Shown piece after piece: positions 34,630 to 43,296 of a stretch of 64,000 nucleotides of DNA; position 1 is the stretch's first letter, and every line of letters starts with the position of its first letter. Below the pieces are notes generated by a model that saw nothing but the letters and a program-made list of their open reading frames with translations, was not told the origin of the DNA and did not search any database. The position numbers and the translations under genes are program-made. This DNA comes from Natronobacterium texcoconense (GTDB lineage Archaea; Halobacteriota; Halobacteria; Halobacteriales; Natrialbaceae): NCBI RefSeq assembly GCF_900104065.1, contig NZ_FNLC01000002.1, forward strand, positions 106,995 through 170,994, in the 5' to 3' direction.

Positions 34630-34866
34630 GAGATCAGGAAACCGTTTTACACGCCGATCGCACAGTTCACGGGTCGTTTCTCCCCGCTCTGCTCACGGGC
34701 ACTCGTGCCCGTTCGCACGGTTCGCGGGAACTCTGATCCCGCGTTATTCGCTTCTCGCAGTTCTTAGCCCTGTCAGTCCTTCTCGCGGTTCTCGGTTCCG
34801 TCGGTCACTCGAGTCGCGCTTCCCTCGTTCGATCGGTTGTGCAGTGACAGCAGTGGCGACTAGTGG
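34630..34866 (-). mobile_element. Degenerate MITE-like remnant (split halves)
   Basis: The left part (gaaaccgttttacac, then cgatcgcac, 34638-34663) aligns with the MITE interior aaactgtttgcacaccgatc. The right part (34826-34866: cgttcgatcggttgtgcagt, then gacagcagtggcgactag) aligns with the copy-2 end cgtgcgatcaggtgtgcagt, gacttacagtggctactatag. About 160 bp of unrelated sequence separates the halves. It could be an old copy with an insertion or a longer parental element without a gene. Confidence 0.4.
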
Positions 34867-34946
34867 CGGTCCAAGCCTGAACTGAGGGGTCGAATTCAGC
34901 GGTGTGGGTCGGTTCGACCCATCAGTCGACGTCTGGAACGGTACTG

Positions 34947-35026
34947 TCGTAACAACTGCAACTAGTTACACACTGATCGCATAGCTGTCGTGCGATCAGG
35001 TGTGCAGTGACTTACAGTGGCTACTA
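34947..35026 (-). mobile_element. MITE copy 2 (80 bp), inverted relative to copy 1
   Basis: The reverse complement begins TAGTAGCCACTGTAAGTCAC and ends GCAGTTGTTACGA. It is exactly 80 bp, with 12 substitutions and no gaps relative to copy 1. TA follows the right end (35027-35028), but TG instead of TA precedes the left end, so this copy is older. The internal palindrome (CACCTGATCGCA / TGCGATCAGTG) is kept despite substitutions. Confidence 0.85.
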
Positions 35027-35113
35027 TAGTTCGTCGGCCACGCTCTCGAGTCGCTCGTCGTCGAAACCGAAATGCGTCGAAAATATCGGGTAACTGGTCG
35101 TCGAAACCGTCGG

Positions 35114-36166
35114 TTAGCTCTCGTCGCCGGCGTCTTCCTCGACTTCGCCGCCGAGTTCGATCGCTTCCTCGTCGTCGCTGTTCTCGCCGTCGCTCGCTTC
35201 GTCGTCGGTTCCGTCGGCGTCCGTCGGGTCGTCCCCCTCCTGCTCCGCGTCGCCTGCGAGTTCGCCGTTCGAGACGGTTACCTGTGCGTTCTGGATGACC
35301 TTGTCGCCCATCTCGTAGCCGGCCGTGTAGACGTCCGCGATCGTTCCCTCCGGTTGATCGCTGTCGACGTTCATCATAACCTCGTGGCGCTGGGGATCGA
35401 TCTCCTCACCGGGTTCGGGGTCGATTTCCGTGACGTTTTCGTCCTCCAGGATGCGATCGAACTCCCGTAGCGTCATCTCGACGCCGTCCCGGAGGCTGTC
35501 GGCGTCGCCGCTTTCCTCCTCGAGGGCACGCTTCAGGTTGTCCCGGACGTCGACGAGTCGTTCGACGAGGTCTTCGGTCGCCCGATCCTTGATCTGCTCC
35601 TGGCGTTTCTTCGCTCGCTTCTTGTAGTTCTGGAAGTCGGCCTGCTTGCGCTTGAGCCGGCTTTTCAGATCCTCGATCTCTTCTTCGTACTCCTCGAGTT
35701 GCGCGTCCCGTTCGTCGACCGCCTGCCGGTGGGCCTCGAGTTCCGACTGCAGATCTTCGATCGTCTGGGCCTGGGCTTCGACGCGTTCGCTCAGGTCGTG
35801 GAGTTCCTCGCGCTGGTGCTGCACGGTCCCGGAGAGGTCCCGGGCCTGGTCGACGATCGAGTTGACCTTGTGTGCGAGTCTGTCGTCGTACTCGTTGACC
35901 CGCTCGAGAATGCTCTGGACGTCCGAACTCGTTTCGGGACTTCCTTCGTCCTCGGTCGACGACTCGTCCGACTCGCTCGAACTCGGGGCGTCGTCCTCGG
36001 TGGTCGACTCGTCAGCGGTTGCCGACGCGTCGGCGTCTTCCTGACCGACGTCGTCCTCGTCCGCTGGAACGTCCGCTTGATCGGCAGACGTCGTCTCGCC
36101 GTCGTCGGATTTCTCCTCGGACGGGACACCCTGGGCCGACGGATTCGTGCCCTCGTCTTCGCTCAT
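35114..36166 (-). CDS. grpE: Nucleotide exchange factor GrpE
   Basis: A 350-residue GrpE from ATG 36164-36166, much longer than bacterial GrpE (~200). There is a very acidic Ser/Asp/Glu N-terminal extension (~90 residues), a long coiled coil (QHQREELHDLSERVEAQAQ, RLKRKQADFQNYKKRAKKRQ) and the C-terminal beta domain with EIDPQRHEVMMNVDSD and GTIADVYTAGYEMGDKVIQNA. A second acidic tail follows. It releases ADP from DnaK. The acidic extensions are a halophilic feature. Confidence 0.95.
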   Translation of the reverse strand: MSEDEGTNPSAQGVPSEEKSDDGETTSADQADVPADEDDVGQEDADASATADESTTEDDAPSSSESDESSTEDEGSPETSSDVQSILERVNEYDDRLAHKVNSIVDQARDLSGTVQHQREELHDLSERVEAQAQTIEDLQSELEAHRQAVDERDAQLEEYEEEIEDLKSRLKRKQADFQNYKKRAKKRQEQIKDRATEDLVERLVDVRDNLKRALEEESGDADSLRDGVEMTLREFDRILEDENVTEIDPEPGEEIDPQRHEVMMNVDSDQPEGTIADVYTAGYEMGDKVIQNAQVTVSNGELAGDAEQEGDDPTDADGTDDEASDGENSDDEEAIELGGEVEEDAGDES

Positions 36167-36320
36167 GTTCGAACCAAGGAACAGCGGTAATAAAAGGGTT
36201 GAGGTCACCGGCTACGCGGGCACTACCAGTCAGAATTCCAACGGAAAGTGACGTCGACGTCCCGGTTCCCTGGTGGGACGGCGCGTGAGTGATCTGCTCG
36301 ACGTGGCGGCCAGCAGGCAG

Positions 36321-36668
36321 TCAGGAGGGAGTGTCGGTGGTTCGGCGTTCGACGACGACGTCGCCGCGACTCGAGACGGTCACCAGACAGTCCTGATAGG
36401 TGAAACTCACTTTGACCGGTTTCCCCCGGGCTTCAGAGGCAGCGACGAGTTCGTCCAGTGCTTCGGTGTCGATACTCTCGAACAGCGGCGGCATCTCGAG
36501 GGGTTCCTGACCCGTCACGGACGCGACGGTTTCGACGACGGTGATGACGGCTGCGTCGGGTTCCGTTTCGAACCGGGCGTGGACGACTTCGGTCACGACG
36601 TCGTCGTCGCTGCTGCTATCGAAAATCCAGGAAACAGTCGAATCGAGTTGCGTCAGATTATCACTCAT
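36321..36668 (-). CDS. HalOD1 output-domain protein
   Basis: A 115-residue protein consisting of a single HalOD1 (halobacterial output domain 1): VVTEVVHARFETEPDAAVITV, then LEMPPLFESIDTEALDELV and VSFTYQDCLVTVSSRGDVVV. These domains occur alone or at the C-terminus of haloarchaeal response regulators and are assumed to give a signalling output. It lies 47 bp from the PAS/HTH-10 regulator in the same direction, suggesting the two are linked. Confidence 0.85.
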   Translation of the reverse strand: MSDNLTQLDSTVSWIFDSSSDDDVVTEVVHARFETEPDAAVITVVETVASVTGQEPLEMPPLFESIDTEALDELVAASEARGKPVKVSFTYQDCLVTVSSRGDVVVERRTTDTPS

Positions 36669-36715
36669 TAACGACAGGTACGGTCGGTGCCGAAGTAAGA
36701 GGGGACGCTGACCAG

Positions 36716-37864
36716 TCAGCGTGCTTTCGCACCCGACTTCTCGTACAGTTGCTGGAGAACGATCCGCTGGGCCTTGCGGAGGTGCTGGTTGAACGTCTGG
36801 CGAGTGACGTCGAACCGGTCGGCGAGTTCGCCGCCGGTACTGGTCCGGGGCGTGTCGAAGTAGCCGCTAAAATAGGCGGCCTCGAGTGCGGCGAACTGTC
36901 GGTCGGTGAGTTCGTCGACGACGACGTCGTACAGCAGGTGTGGCGAGTAGACGAGTTCCTGGGAGACGAGTTCGACCTCGGGGTGAAACTCCCGGATGCC
37001 GTCGGCGGCCAACCGCGGATCGACGTCGCCCGGCAGTTCGCCGAGGAACCGAACTTCGTCGTGAGCGATGACGATCGAACGAGGGCGACCTCCGAGCGAC
37101 TGGAACACCTCCGAGACCGTGGCCAGTTCCGCCCGTGCTTCGACCCGGCTGTATCCCTCGGCCGTACTGAGCAGGCGGACGTCGACGTAGTGGGGGACCT
37201 CTTCGACGGCGGTGACGAACTCGCTCGCCGAGAGGTCCGACGTTCCCATGTACTGGACGGTCGCGCCGTCGGGCAGGGAGACGACGGATTCGACCTCGAT
37301 CCGCCACTCACCGGTGTCGACCCGGAGGGAGGGTGGCACCGCCGACTCGTCGGTTCGAAACTCGACGAATCGCATGTGCTCGCTGGTCAGTTGCTCCTCC
37401 CGTCGTTTCAGTTCCGTCACGTCCTCGAACGCGACGACGACGTACTCGACCTCGCCGGTCTCGTTCGTGAGGGGTGCGGAGTTGAGCGTCAACCACCGTT
37501 CCGAGCCGTCAGATCGCTCGAACCAGTGTTCGAACCCGAAGACGGGCTCGCCGGTCTCGAGCACCTCCGATACCGGATATTCCTCCATGGAAATCGGCGC
37601 TCCAGTGTCGTCGTAGACCTCCCAGCCGTCCGGCCCGTACCGTCGACTCGTAATCTCCTCGCGTGAAAACCCGAGTGTCTCGGTCGCTCGCTCGTTCGCG
37701 AATTCGATCGCGCCGCCCGAATCGATGACGACTGTACTGACAGGGGCGACGTCGAACACGCGACGTGCGAGGCCCTCTGGCGGGAGGTCGTCGGACTCCG
37801 TCTCGAGTCCCTTCGATGGTGGCTCTTCCTCCGGAGGATCGGTGTTCGGCTCATCCATCGGCAT
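36716..37864 (-). CDS. PAS-containing HTH-10 (bacterio-opsin activator type) regulator
   Basis: A 382-residue regulator. A PAS domain (~30-155: VFDVAPVSTVVIDSGGAIEF, WLTLNSAPLTNETGEVEYVV) is followed by the Bat-type sensor region (MRFVEFRTDESAVPPSLRV) and a C-terminal HTH-10 domain (LTDRQFAALEAAYFSGYFD, GELADRFDVTRQTFNQHLRKA). Met3 is an alternative start. It presumably senses redox, light or a ligand through PAS and activates target promoters. The downstream HalOD1 gene is the probable operon partner. Confidence 0.9.
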   Translation of the reverse strand: MPMDEPNTDPPEEEPPSKGLETESDDLPPEGLARRVFDVAPVSTVVIDSGGAIEFANERATETLGFSREEITSRRYGPDGWEVYDDTGAPISMEEYPVSEVLETGEPVFGFEHWFERSDGSERWLTLNSAPLTNETGEVEYVVVAFEDVTELKRREEQLTSEHMRFVEFRTDESAVPPSLRVDTGEWRIEVESVVSLPDGATVQYMGTSDLSASEFVTAVEEVPHYVDVRLLSTAEGYSRVEARAELATVSEVFQSLGGRPRSIVIAHDEVRFLGELPGDVDPRLAADGIREFHPEVELVSQELVYSPHLLYDVVVDELTDRQFAALEAAYFSGYFDTPRTSTGGELADRFDVTRQTFNQHLRKAQRIVLQQLYEKSGAKAR

Positions 37865-38037
37865 CCCCTCTCCGGTCCGGACGCTCCCCGGTTCGATCCT
37901 GTCTCTCGCCGCCCTCGAGTGGGTCGAGCCGGCGGTTACTGTTCGACGTCGCGTCGATCACAGGTACCGTAGGTGGCCGACGAATAAGTGCCTACCACCG
38001 GTGGGAAATCGCGACGGTCCGTTCGGTTAACGGGTCG

Positions 38038-39054
38038 TCATCGATCGTGGGACCGACGCCGCTCTTCGGGGAAGATGCTCTCGGGGAGATACGCCGAGAC
38101 GGTCCAGTTCGGCGCGTTGACGATCTGGTTGATCTTCAGATCGACCGCCGCCGAACACAGGATGTAGGCCTGCTCGCGTGCGAGTCCACGTTCGTCGTGG
38201 AGGTGGTCGACCATCCCGCGGACGGCGTCTCTGGCCGCCTCGTGCAGGTCGTCGCCGACTCCAGTCGTCCCGAACGCGGGTTCGTCGCGTCCGGTCGGCG
38301 TGAACGGGCCGCCGGTCTCGAACTGCGGGCGCTCGAGGTCCATCTCCGACCGGACCGAGAGCCGACACGTGACTGACATCGGGGCTTCGATCGCCGAGAT
38401 GCAGACTTCCCCGTCGCCCTGGGCGGCGTGACAGTCGCCGATGCTGAACAGCGCGTCTTCGACCGCTACCGGGAGATACAGTGTCGATCCTGCGGTGAGC
38501 TGTTTGATGTCGAGATTGCCGCCGACCGACCGTGGCGGCTGGGTGTCGTGATCTCCCTCTTCGGCGGGCGCGACGCCGACGGTTCCCGGGAACGGATGTA
38601 TCGGGACCTCGATCCCGTCTTCTCGTTGCATCTCCGACGCACCGCCGTCGACGAACTGAGCGGCACCGTCCTCGAACTCCCAGACGTGTATCGCCGGCTC
38701 CGGGAATTCCTCGGGAAGGAGACCCAGTCCCGCCTCGCCGGGCAAGACGAGGGTGTAGCCCCACCCCTGGTGTTCGAGTTCGAGGACGTCCACCTGGAGC
38801 ACGTCCCCAGGCTGGGCACCTTCGACCGCGAGCGGTCCCGTCAGCGTGTGAACCTGCTCGACGTCCAAGTCGGCCAGATCAGCGACAGTCGAGTCCGGTT
38901 CGATCTGGCCGTTCGTGGCGTCCCGGCACTCGAACTCGACGACGTCCCCGGACTCGATCGTTCGTATCGGCTCGAGAGCGTTGTTCCACCTGTTGTGAAC
39001 GGTGTCGTCGGTCGCACTCACCCGGTGGTCGACTGTGTTGTGCTCGATCGACAT
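38038..39054 (-). CDS. Acetamidase/formamidase family protein
   Basis: A 338-residue protein from ATG 39052-39054 (MSIEHNTVDHRVSATDDTVH). FmdA/AmdA family features are GDVVEFECRDATNGQI, GPLAVEGAQPGDVLQVDVLEL, FSIGDCHAAQGDGEVCISAIE and the C-terminal SAAVDLKINQIVN. It hydrolyses short amides such as formamide or acetamide to ammonia and the acid. No permease or regulator is adjacent. Confidence 0.92.
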   Translation of the reverse strand: MSIEHNTVDHRVSATDDTVHNRWNNALEPIRTIESGDVVEFECRDATNGQIEPDSTVADLADLDVEQVHTLTGPLAVEGAQPGDVLQVDVLELEHQGWGYTLVLPGEAGLGLLPEEFPEPAIHVWEFEDGAAQFVDGGASEMQREDGIEVPIHPFPGTVGVAPAEEGDHDTQPPRSVGGNLDIKQLTAGSTLYLPVAVEDALFSIGDCHAAQGDGEVCISAIEAPMSVTCRLSVRSEMDLERPQFETGGPFTPTGRDEPAFGTTGVGDDLHEAARDAVRGMVDHLHDERGLAREQAYILCSAAVDLKINQIVNAPNWTVSAYLPESIFPEERRRSHDR

Positions 39055-39150
39055 TCGGAGCAATACACGAGACGAGACGACATAAAGGAGTCCCGAGGCG
39101 AGACGCCGTGATCCCGACAGTATTTGTCCGTCGACTCCCCACTCACGACC

Positions 39151-40635
39151 GTGACGCGGCCCGATTCCACAGGATCGACTCCGGTCGAACTCCGGTACGA
39201 GGACGGGACGATCCGGATCGACGGCCTCGAGGAAGCGACCGTCCGCCGAATCCGAGAGCGGGTGCCGACGCTTGCACTCGAGGACGACAACCGAACCGAC
39301 AGCCACCGTATTCCGGCATTTCGGTACGCAGAACTTCGCCGGACGCTCCTCGAACACGTCGTCCCGGACGAACTCGAGGATCGGGCCCTCTCGCTCCCGT
39401 CGGTTCCGAACCTCGAGTCGACGTACGAACTCCGGGAGTACCAGCACGAGGCGCTCGAAGCGTGGCTCGAGACCGATCGCTGGAGTCGGGGGTCGTCGCT
39501 GTCGGCCCTCGAGCAGGCACCCGCCGGCGTCCTCGAGATGCCCACCGGGAGCGGCAAGACCGTCGTCGCCCTGGAAGCGATCGAACGTCTGGACACCCCG
39601 ACGCTCGTCGTCGTTCCAACGATCGACCTGTTAGAGCAGTGGGAGCGGGAACTCGAGGAAGAGTTCGGCTCCACCGGGCCGACCGGATCGGCCGACGGCG
39701 TCTCGATCGGCCGACTCGGTGGCGGCGAACAACGGCTCGAGCCGATCACCGTCTCGACGTACGACTCGGCGTACCTCAAGGCAGACGCCATCGGCGACCG
39801 GTTCGGATTCGTCGTCTTCGACGAGGTCCACCACCTCGGCGGCGAGGGGTATCGCGAGATCGGGCGACTGCTCGCCGCGCCCGCGCGACTCGGCCTGACG
39901 GCGACGTTCGAACGCCCCGACGGTGCCCACGAGGTCGTCGAACGCATCGTCGGCCCGCTGGTCCACCGGATCGCCGCGGACGAACTCGCCGGCGACCACC
40001 TCGCATCCTACGACGTCAAACGACTCGCAGTGTCGCTCACCCCCGAGGAACGCGAGGAGTACGAACGCAACCAGGAGACGTTCACCGACTATCTCGCGCG
40101 ATCGAACATCCGAATGCACAGCGGCTCGGACTATCAGGAACTCGTCAAACGCTCCGGGTCGGATCCCGCCGCTCGCGAAGCACTGCTCGCCCGCCAGCGC
40201 GCACGCGAGATAGCTCGAGGCAGCGAGGCCAAACTCGAGGCGCTCGAGGGAATCCTCGAGCGTCACCGCGACGCCCGGACCATCGTCTTTACCGCGCACA
40301 ACGACCTCGCCTACGAGGTCAGCGAACGGTTCCTGATCCCGACGATCACCCACCGGACTGCCACCGCCGAGCGGCGGGAGGTCCTCGAGCGGTTCCGCGA
40401 GGGAACCTATAGTCGGATCGCGACCTCGAACGTCCTCGACGAAGGGGTCGACGTCCCCGACGCGTCGATCGCGGTCGTCCTCTCGGGCAGCGGCAGCGAG
40501 CGGGAGTTCACCCAGCGGCTGGGACGGATTCTCCGTCCGAAAGCCGACGGAACGCGAGCGTTGCTGTACGAAGTGATCACCGAGGACACGTCCGAAGAAC
40601 GGGTCGCACGGCGCCGGCGCAGCGATTCGACGTAG
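39151..40635 (+). CDS. XPB/Rad25-type superfamily 2 DNA helicase
   Basis: A 494-residue helicase. The GTG at 39151 (VTRPDSTGSTPVELRYEDG) is preferred; a TTG 27 bases upstream is the alternative. An N-terminal damage-recognition-like domain is followed by motif I EMPTGSGKTVVA, motif II VVFDEVHH, motif III LGLTATFERPDG, motif IV-type RTIVFTAHNDL and motif VI FTQRLGRILRP. Archaeal XPB homologues are linked to repair and transcription; haloarchaea usually carry several paralogues. Stand-alone. Confidence 0.9.
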   Translation: MTRPDSTGSTPVELRYEDGTIRIDGLEEATVRRIRERVPTLALEDDNRTDSHRIPAFRYAELRRTLLEHVVPDELEDRALSLPSVPNLESTYELREYQHEALEAWLETDRWSRGSSLSALEQAPAGVLEMPTGSGKTVVALEAIERLDTPTLVVVPTIDLLEQWERELEEEFGSTGPTGSADGVSIGRLGGGEQRLEPITVSTYDSAYLKADAIGDRFGFVVFDEVHHLGGEGYREIGRLLAAPARLGLTATFERPDGAHEVVERIVGPLVHRIAADELAGDHLASYDVKRLAVSLTPEEREEYERNQETFTDYLARSNIRMHSGSDYQELVKRSGSDPAAREALLARQRAREIARGSEAKLEALEGILERHRDARTIVFTAHNDLAYEVSERFLIPTITHRTATAERREVLERFREGTYSRIATSNVLDEGVDVPDASIAVVLSGSGSEREFTQRLGRILRPKADGTRALLYEVITEDTSEERVARRRRSDST

Positions 40636-40686
40636 GGGAGGAGGGTCGATTTCGCCCTCCATATCCAGTACGCCAGTGAGAAATTC

Positions 40687-41916
40687 TCAATCGTCGGCAG
40701 TCGACGCTGGAGCGGTCTCTCCACCACCGAACAGCACCTGCGTCTCCGACTCGTCGGTGTTCCAGATGTATCCCTCGAAGGCCTCGAGTTCGCCCTGGTC
40801 GTCGTAGATCGGACGACCGCGCTCCCTGACGGTTTTGACCTCTCCACGGCGCGTGACCATGCGATACGTGATGTCGTAAGCCGTCCCGTTGCGGTCGACG
40901 AGGTCCTGAATCGCCTCCCAGACGGCTTCCTGGTCGTCCTCGTGGATGACGTCCTCGCCGAGCACGATCTCTCCCTCGACCAGCTGTTCGGCGGTGTATC
41001 CGGCCAGTTCCTCGATGCCGTTCGTCGCGAACACCACCGGCCAGCCGTCCTCGTTGAGCGTGCGGTAAGCCAGGCCGGGAAAACCGTGCAGGAAGCCACT
41101 CGCGTGTTCGACCACCGAACTGTGCTGGTCCACGAGGGTCGCCGCGTCGGACATGTTCTCGCGGATCTCGTCGGACTCCTCGCCGAGATCCTCGATCCGC
41201 GCGGCGAACTCCTCGATCGACCCCGCCTGCACGTCGTTCGCGTCGGCGATCTCGGTCGCCCCGTCCATCACTTCCTCGACCTTCGAGACGGCCTCGTCGA
41301 TCGCCTCGAGCGCGGTGTCGATGTCGTCGGCCGTCTCGAGGACGGAGCTGTGAGTCCGTTCGGCGGCTTCCATTCCCGCCTCGGTCTCGGACTCGAGTGA
41401 CTCGATCAGCGACCGGATCTCGTCGGCGTTCTCGCCGGTTTCCTCCGCGAGCGTCTTCACCTCGTTGGCGACGACCGTAAACCCAGCACCCTCGTCGCCC
41501 GCGTGGGCGGCCTCGATGTTCGCGTTGAGCGCGAGCAGGTTCGTCTGATCGGCGATGTCGGCGATCAGTTCGGTCACCGTCCCAATCTCTTCCATCTGTT
41601 CGCTTACTCGCTCCATCGCCGCGACGAGGTCGGCGACGTCGTCGACGGTCTCCTGGGTCTGTTCGCTGGCCCTGCGTCCTGCCTCCAGCCCTGACTCTGC
41701 CGTCTCGGAGGCCTCTTCCACCATATCGACGATTTCGGTCGCACTCGAGGCGATCTCCTCCATGGTTGCGCTGACGTCGTTGACGTCTTTGGCCAGACCC
41801 GAGATGTAGTCCGCCTGCGTGCGACTCGCGTCCGTGGTCTCCTCGATCCGTTCTCGAAACCGTTCGGTGTGTTCGACCAGCTGGTTCAGTTCGTTCGCGG
41901 CGTCGCCCGATGACAT
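40687..41916 (-). CDS. Soluble Htr-type transducer with C-terminal PAS domain
   Basis: A 409-residue protein from ATG 41914-41916 with no membrane helix. Residues ~1-275 are a methyl-accepting signalling coiled coil, with the hairpin tip [20 protein letters not shown] and flanking Gln/Glu-rich methylation-type helices. A PAS domain follows at ~285-400 ([41 protein letters not shown]). Sensor after signalling domain is the reverse of the usual order. It should contact CheA/CheW in the cytoplasm and report an internal signal. A TATA box (GGATTATATTGG on this strand) is ~25-35 bases upstream. Confidence 0.9.
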   Translation of the reverse strand: MSSGDAANELNQLVEHTERFRERIEETTDASRTQADYISGLAKDVNDVSATMEEIASSATEIVDMVEEASETAESGLEAGRRASEQTQETVDDVADLVAAMERVSEQMEEIGTVTELIADIADQTNLLALNANIEAAHAGDEGAGFTVVANEVKTLAEETGENADEIRSLIESLESETEAGMEAAERTHSSVLETADDIDTALEAIDEAVSKVEEVMDGATEIADANDVQAGSIEEFAARIEDLGEESDEIRENMSDAATLVDQHSSVVEHASGFLHGFPGLAYRTLNEDGWPVVFATNGIEELAGYTAEQLVEGEIVLGEDVIHEDDQEAVWEAIQDLVDRNGTAYDITYRMVTRRGEVKTVRERGRPIYDDQGELEAFEGYIWNTDESETQVLFGGGETAPASTADD

Positions 41917-42260
41917 GGCCAATCGATTCCGCCAAACCAATATAATCCTTTGGACAGTTCCACAATTCTTACATCACCGCGAGAGAGCTAGAAACCATCA
42001 GATATTGGTTATGATTTCTACTCACCGGTGCTTTCGTTGACGAGATTGTATCGGCTATTTTCTACCGCCTTACTTGCGGCCGACTATCTCGAGGCCCAAA
42101 TAATTAGAAATATGATATATTGGAAAACCCGTCCAACAAGTACAACTGCCAAAATAATACTCTATCTGACAGTTCCGCGACGTTCTGACAGCGACGGACG
42201 AGGCGACGAAAGTCCAAGTCTCCGGGTCGCGTGAGTGGCACCGATGACGGTTTTCACCGG
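41917..42260. other. 344-bp AT-rich gap
   Basis: Holds the promoter of the transducer gene at the left (TATA at ~41940-41950) and several AT-rich stretches (aaataattagaaatatgata). The short string gacagttcc occurs at ~41954 and ~42170. A 68-codon frame at 42028-42234 has no family signal or haloarchaeal codon bias. I see no supported gene. Confidence 0.5.
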
Positions 42261-42527
42261 CTACAACTGTTCCATCTCCGCTTTCAGTGCGTCCGCTTCC
42301 CGGTCGCGCTGTGTCTGTCGCTCCTCGCGATCCGATTCACGATCGTGTGGATAGGCGTCGCTACCTGCAGGGTCCCGGTTTCGACGCATCGCCCACGCGA
42401 GGACGATCGTTGTGACGCCGAAACAGAGGGCGGCGTATCCGGTTCGACCGAGAAGCAGGGCGGAAGCACCGAGCAGCGTGGCGGCCGTGACTGCGTAGCC
42501 GAACAGGTTGAGCTTCCGGAATACCAT
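42261..42527 (-). CDS. Small membrane protein, hypothetical
   Basis: An 88-residue protein from ATG 42525-42527 (MVFRKLNLFGYAVTAATLLG). Two membrane helices (FGYAVTAATLLGASALLLG, GYAALCFGVTTIVLAWAM) are followed by a charged, probably helical tail (DRESDREERQTQRDREADALKAEMEQ). The family is common in haloarchaea and has no known function. Confidence 0.72.
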   Translation of the reverse strand: MVFRKLNLFGYAVTAATLLGASALLLGRTGYAALCFGVTTIVLAWAMRRNRDPAGSDAYPHDRESDREERQTQRDREADALKAEMEQL

Positions 42528-42586
42528 GCGAATACTACAGGTTGGATACAGAAATGTTTTCCTGCAGTAGGGGGTCGTGGGCCCGC

Positions 42587-42796
42587 TCACTCGCCGTATA
42601 CGATCGTCGAAAGCCCCGCGTTCTCGGTCTGACGGGTGTCCTGACGACTCCACTGGACGACGATCGGAACGTTCGACTCGAGAACGATCGACCCGACCTC
42701 TTCCTCGCTTTCGGGTTCGACGATTCGGTCGGGTTCGAACGAGATGCTCCCCGACCAGTTCGTCCACTCCTCGTCCGGTTTTTCGTCCCGTTCCAC
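42587..42796 (-). CDS. Half-length sensory rhodopsin transducer (ASRT) paralogue
   Basis: A 69-residue protein starting two bases after the stop of the full-length ASRT gene. Its last ~45 residues (GSIVLESNVPIVVQWSRQD, TRQTENAGLSTIVYGE) align with the C-terminal half of its neighbour (ASVLESDVPVVCQHTRLD, SRQAENALLSTIAHPGE). The first half of the fold is replaced by an acidic segment (MERDEKPDEEWTNWSGSISF). It may be a degraded tandem duplicate or a functional partner that completes a mixed oligomer. The intact frame and kept motif favour expression. Confidence 0.7.
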   Translation of the reverse strand: MERDEKPDEEWTNWSGSISFEPDRIVEPESEEEVGSIVLESNVPIVVQWSRQDTRQTENAGLSTIVYGE

Positions 42797-42798
42797 GA

Positions 42799-43167
42799 CT
42801 ACTCACCCGGGTGTGCGATCGTCGAGAGCAACGCGTTCTCCGCCTGTCTCGAGTCCAGCCGTGTGTGTTGACAGACGACGGGAACGTCTGACTCGAGCAC
42901 GCTCGCGAACGGTTCGCCTTTCGGAATCTCCTCCGGATCCTCGAACTCGTTGAACCGGAAGTGTTCGGTTCGCTCGGCGGGGACCGTCTTCTCGTAGGGG
43001 CCGACCGGCTCTCGGTCGGTGAAGTAGACCGTGATCTCGAGGGTTGCGTCCTCGTCGGCCGTGTTGAGAACGCAGAGGGACTCGTGGCTGATCATCTCCG
43101 GTTCGGGGCCGGTGCTCTCCTCGGGGATGTAGCCCTCGGGAATCGCCCACGTCTGCTTGCCAGTCAT
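42799..43167 (-). CDS. Sensory rhodopsin transducer family protein (ASRT-like)
   Basis: A 122-residue protein with the complete ASRT pattern: WAIPEGYIPEESTGPEPEM, SHESLCVLNTADEDATLEIT, YFTDREPVGPYEKTVPAERT, then VLESDVPVVCQHTRLDSRQA and ALLSTIA. The family is named after the soluble transducer of Anabaena sensory rhodopsin, though many members occur without one and may bind sugars or DNA. No rhodopsin gene is in the window, but the retinal-forming genes are at 56-58 kb. Followed at once by a half-length paralogue; divergent from the XRE-CBS regulator. Confidence 0.88.
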   Translation of the reverse strand: MTGKQTWAIPEGYIPEESTGPEPEMISHESLCVLNTADEDATLEITVYFTDREPVGPYEKTVPAERTEHFRFNEFEDPEEIPKGEPFASVLESDVPVVCQHTRLDSRQAENALLSTIAHPGE

Positions 43168-43296
43168 AGAGTGGGCGTACAGTCCACGACCGCGTGGATA
43201 ATCTGCTGGCTTGTACCCTCAGGTGACGCCGTTCTGTCGGTTCGCAATACTGGGACTGACCCAAACTATTTCTATAACCCGTGGTTATTGGATCGT

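Larger units (their letters stand above)
34508..35113. other. 606-bp gap between grpE and dnaK holding MITE copies
   Basis: No credible gene. The dnaK promoter lies at 34525-34545. A complete MITE copy occupies 34947-35026, and a diverged, split relative is seen at about 34630-34866. The rest (for example 34670-34820) is unremarkable GC-rich sequence with short imperfect inverted repeats (cacgggcactcgtgcccg). The gap is unusual for a chaperone operon and is best explained by element insertion. Confidence 0.6.

Noticed and set aside
38532-40412. A 626-codon Arg/Pro-rich frame on the plus strand
   Set aside because: It lies antisense to the formamidase and out of frame with the helicase. Composition is that of a shifted frame and no family pattern is seen.
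42028-42234. 68-codon frame in the AT-rich gap
   Set aside because: No homologous pattern, poor codon bias and no promoter of its own; left unannotated.
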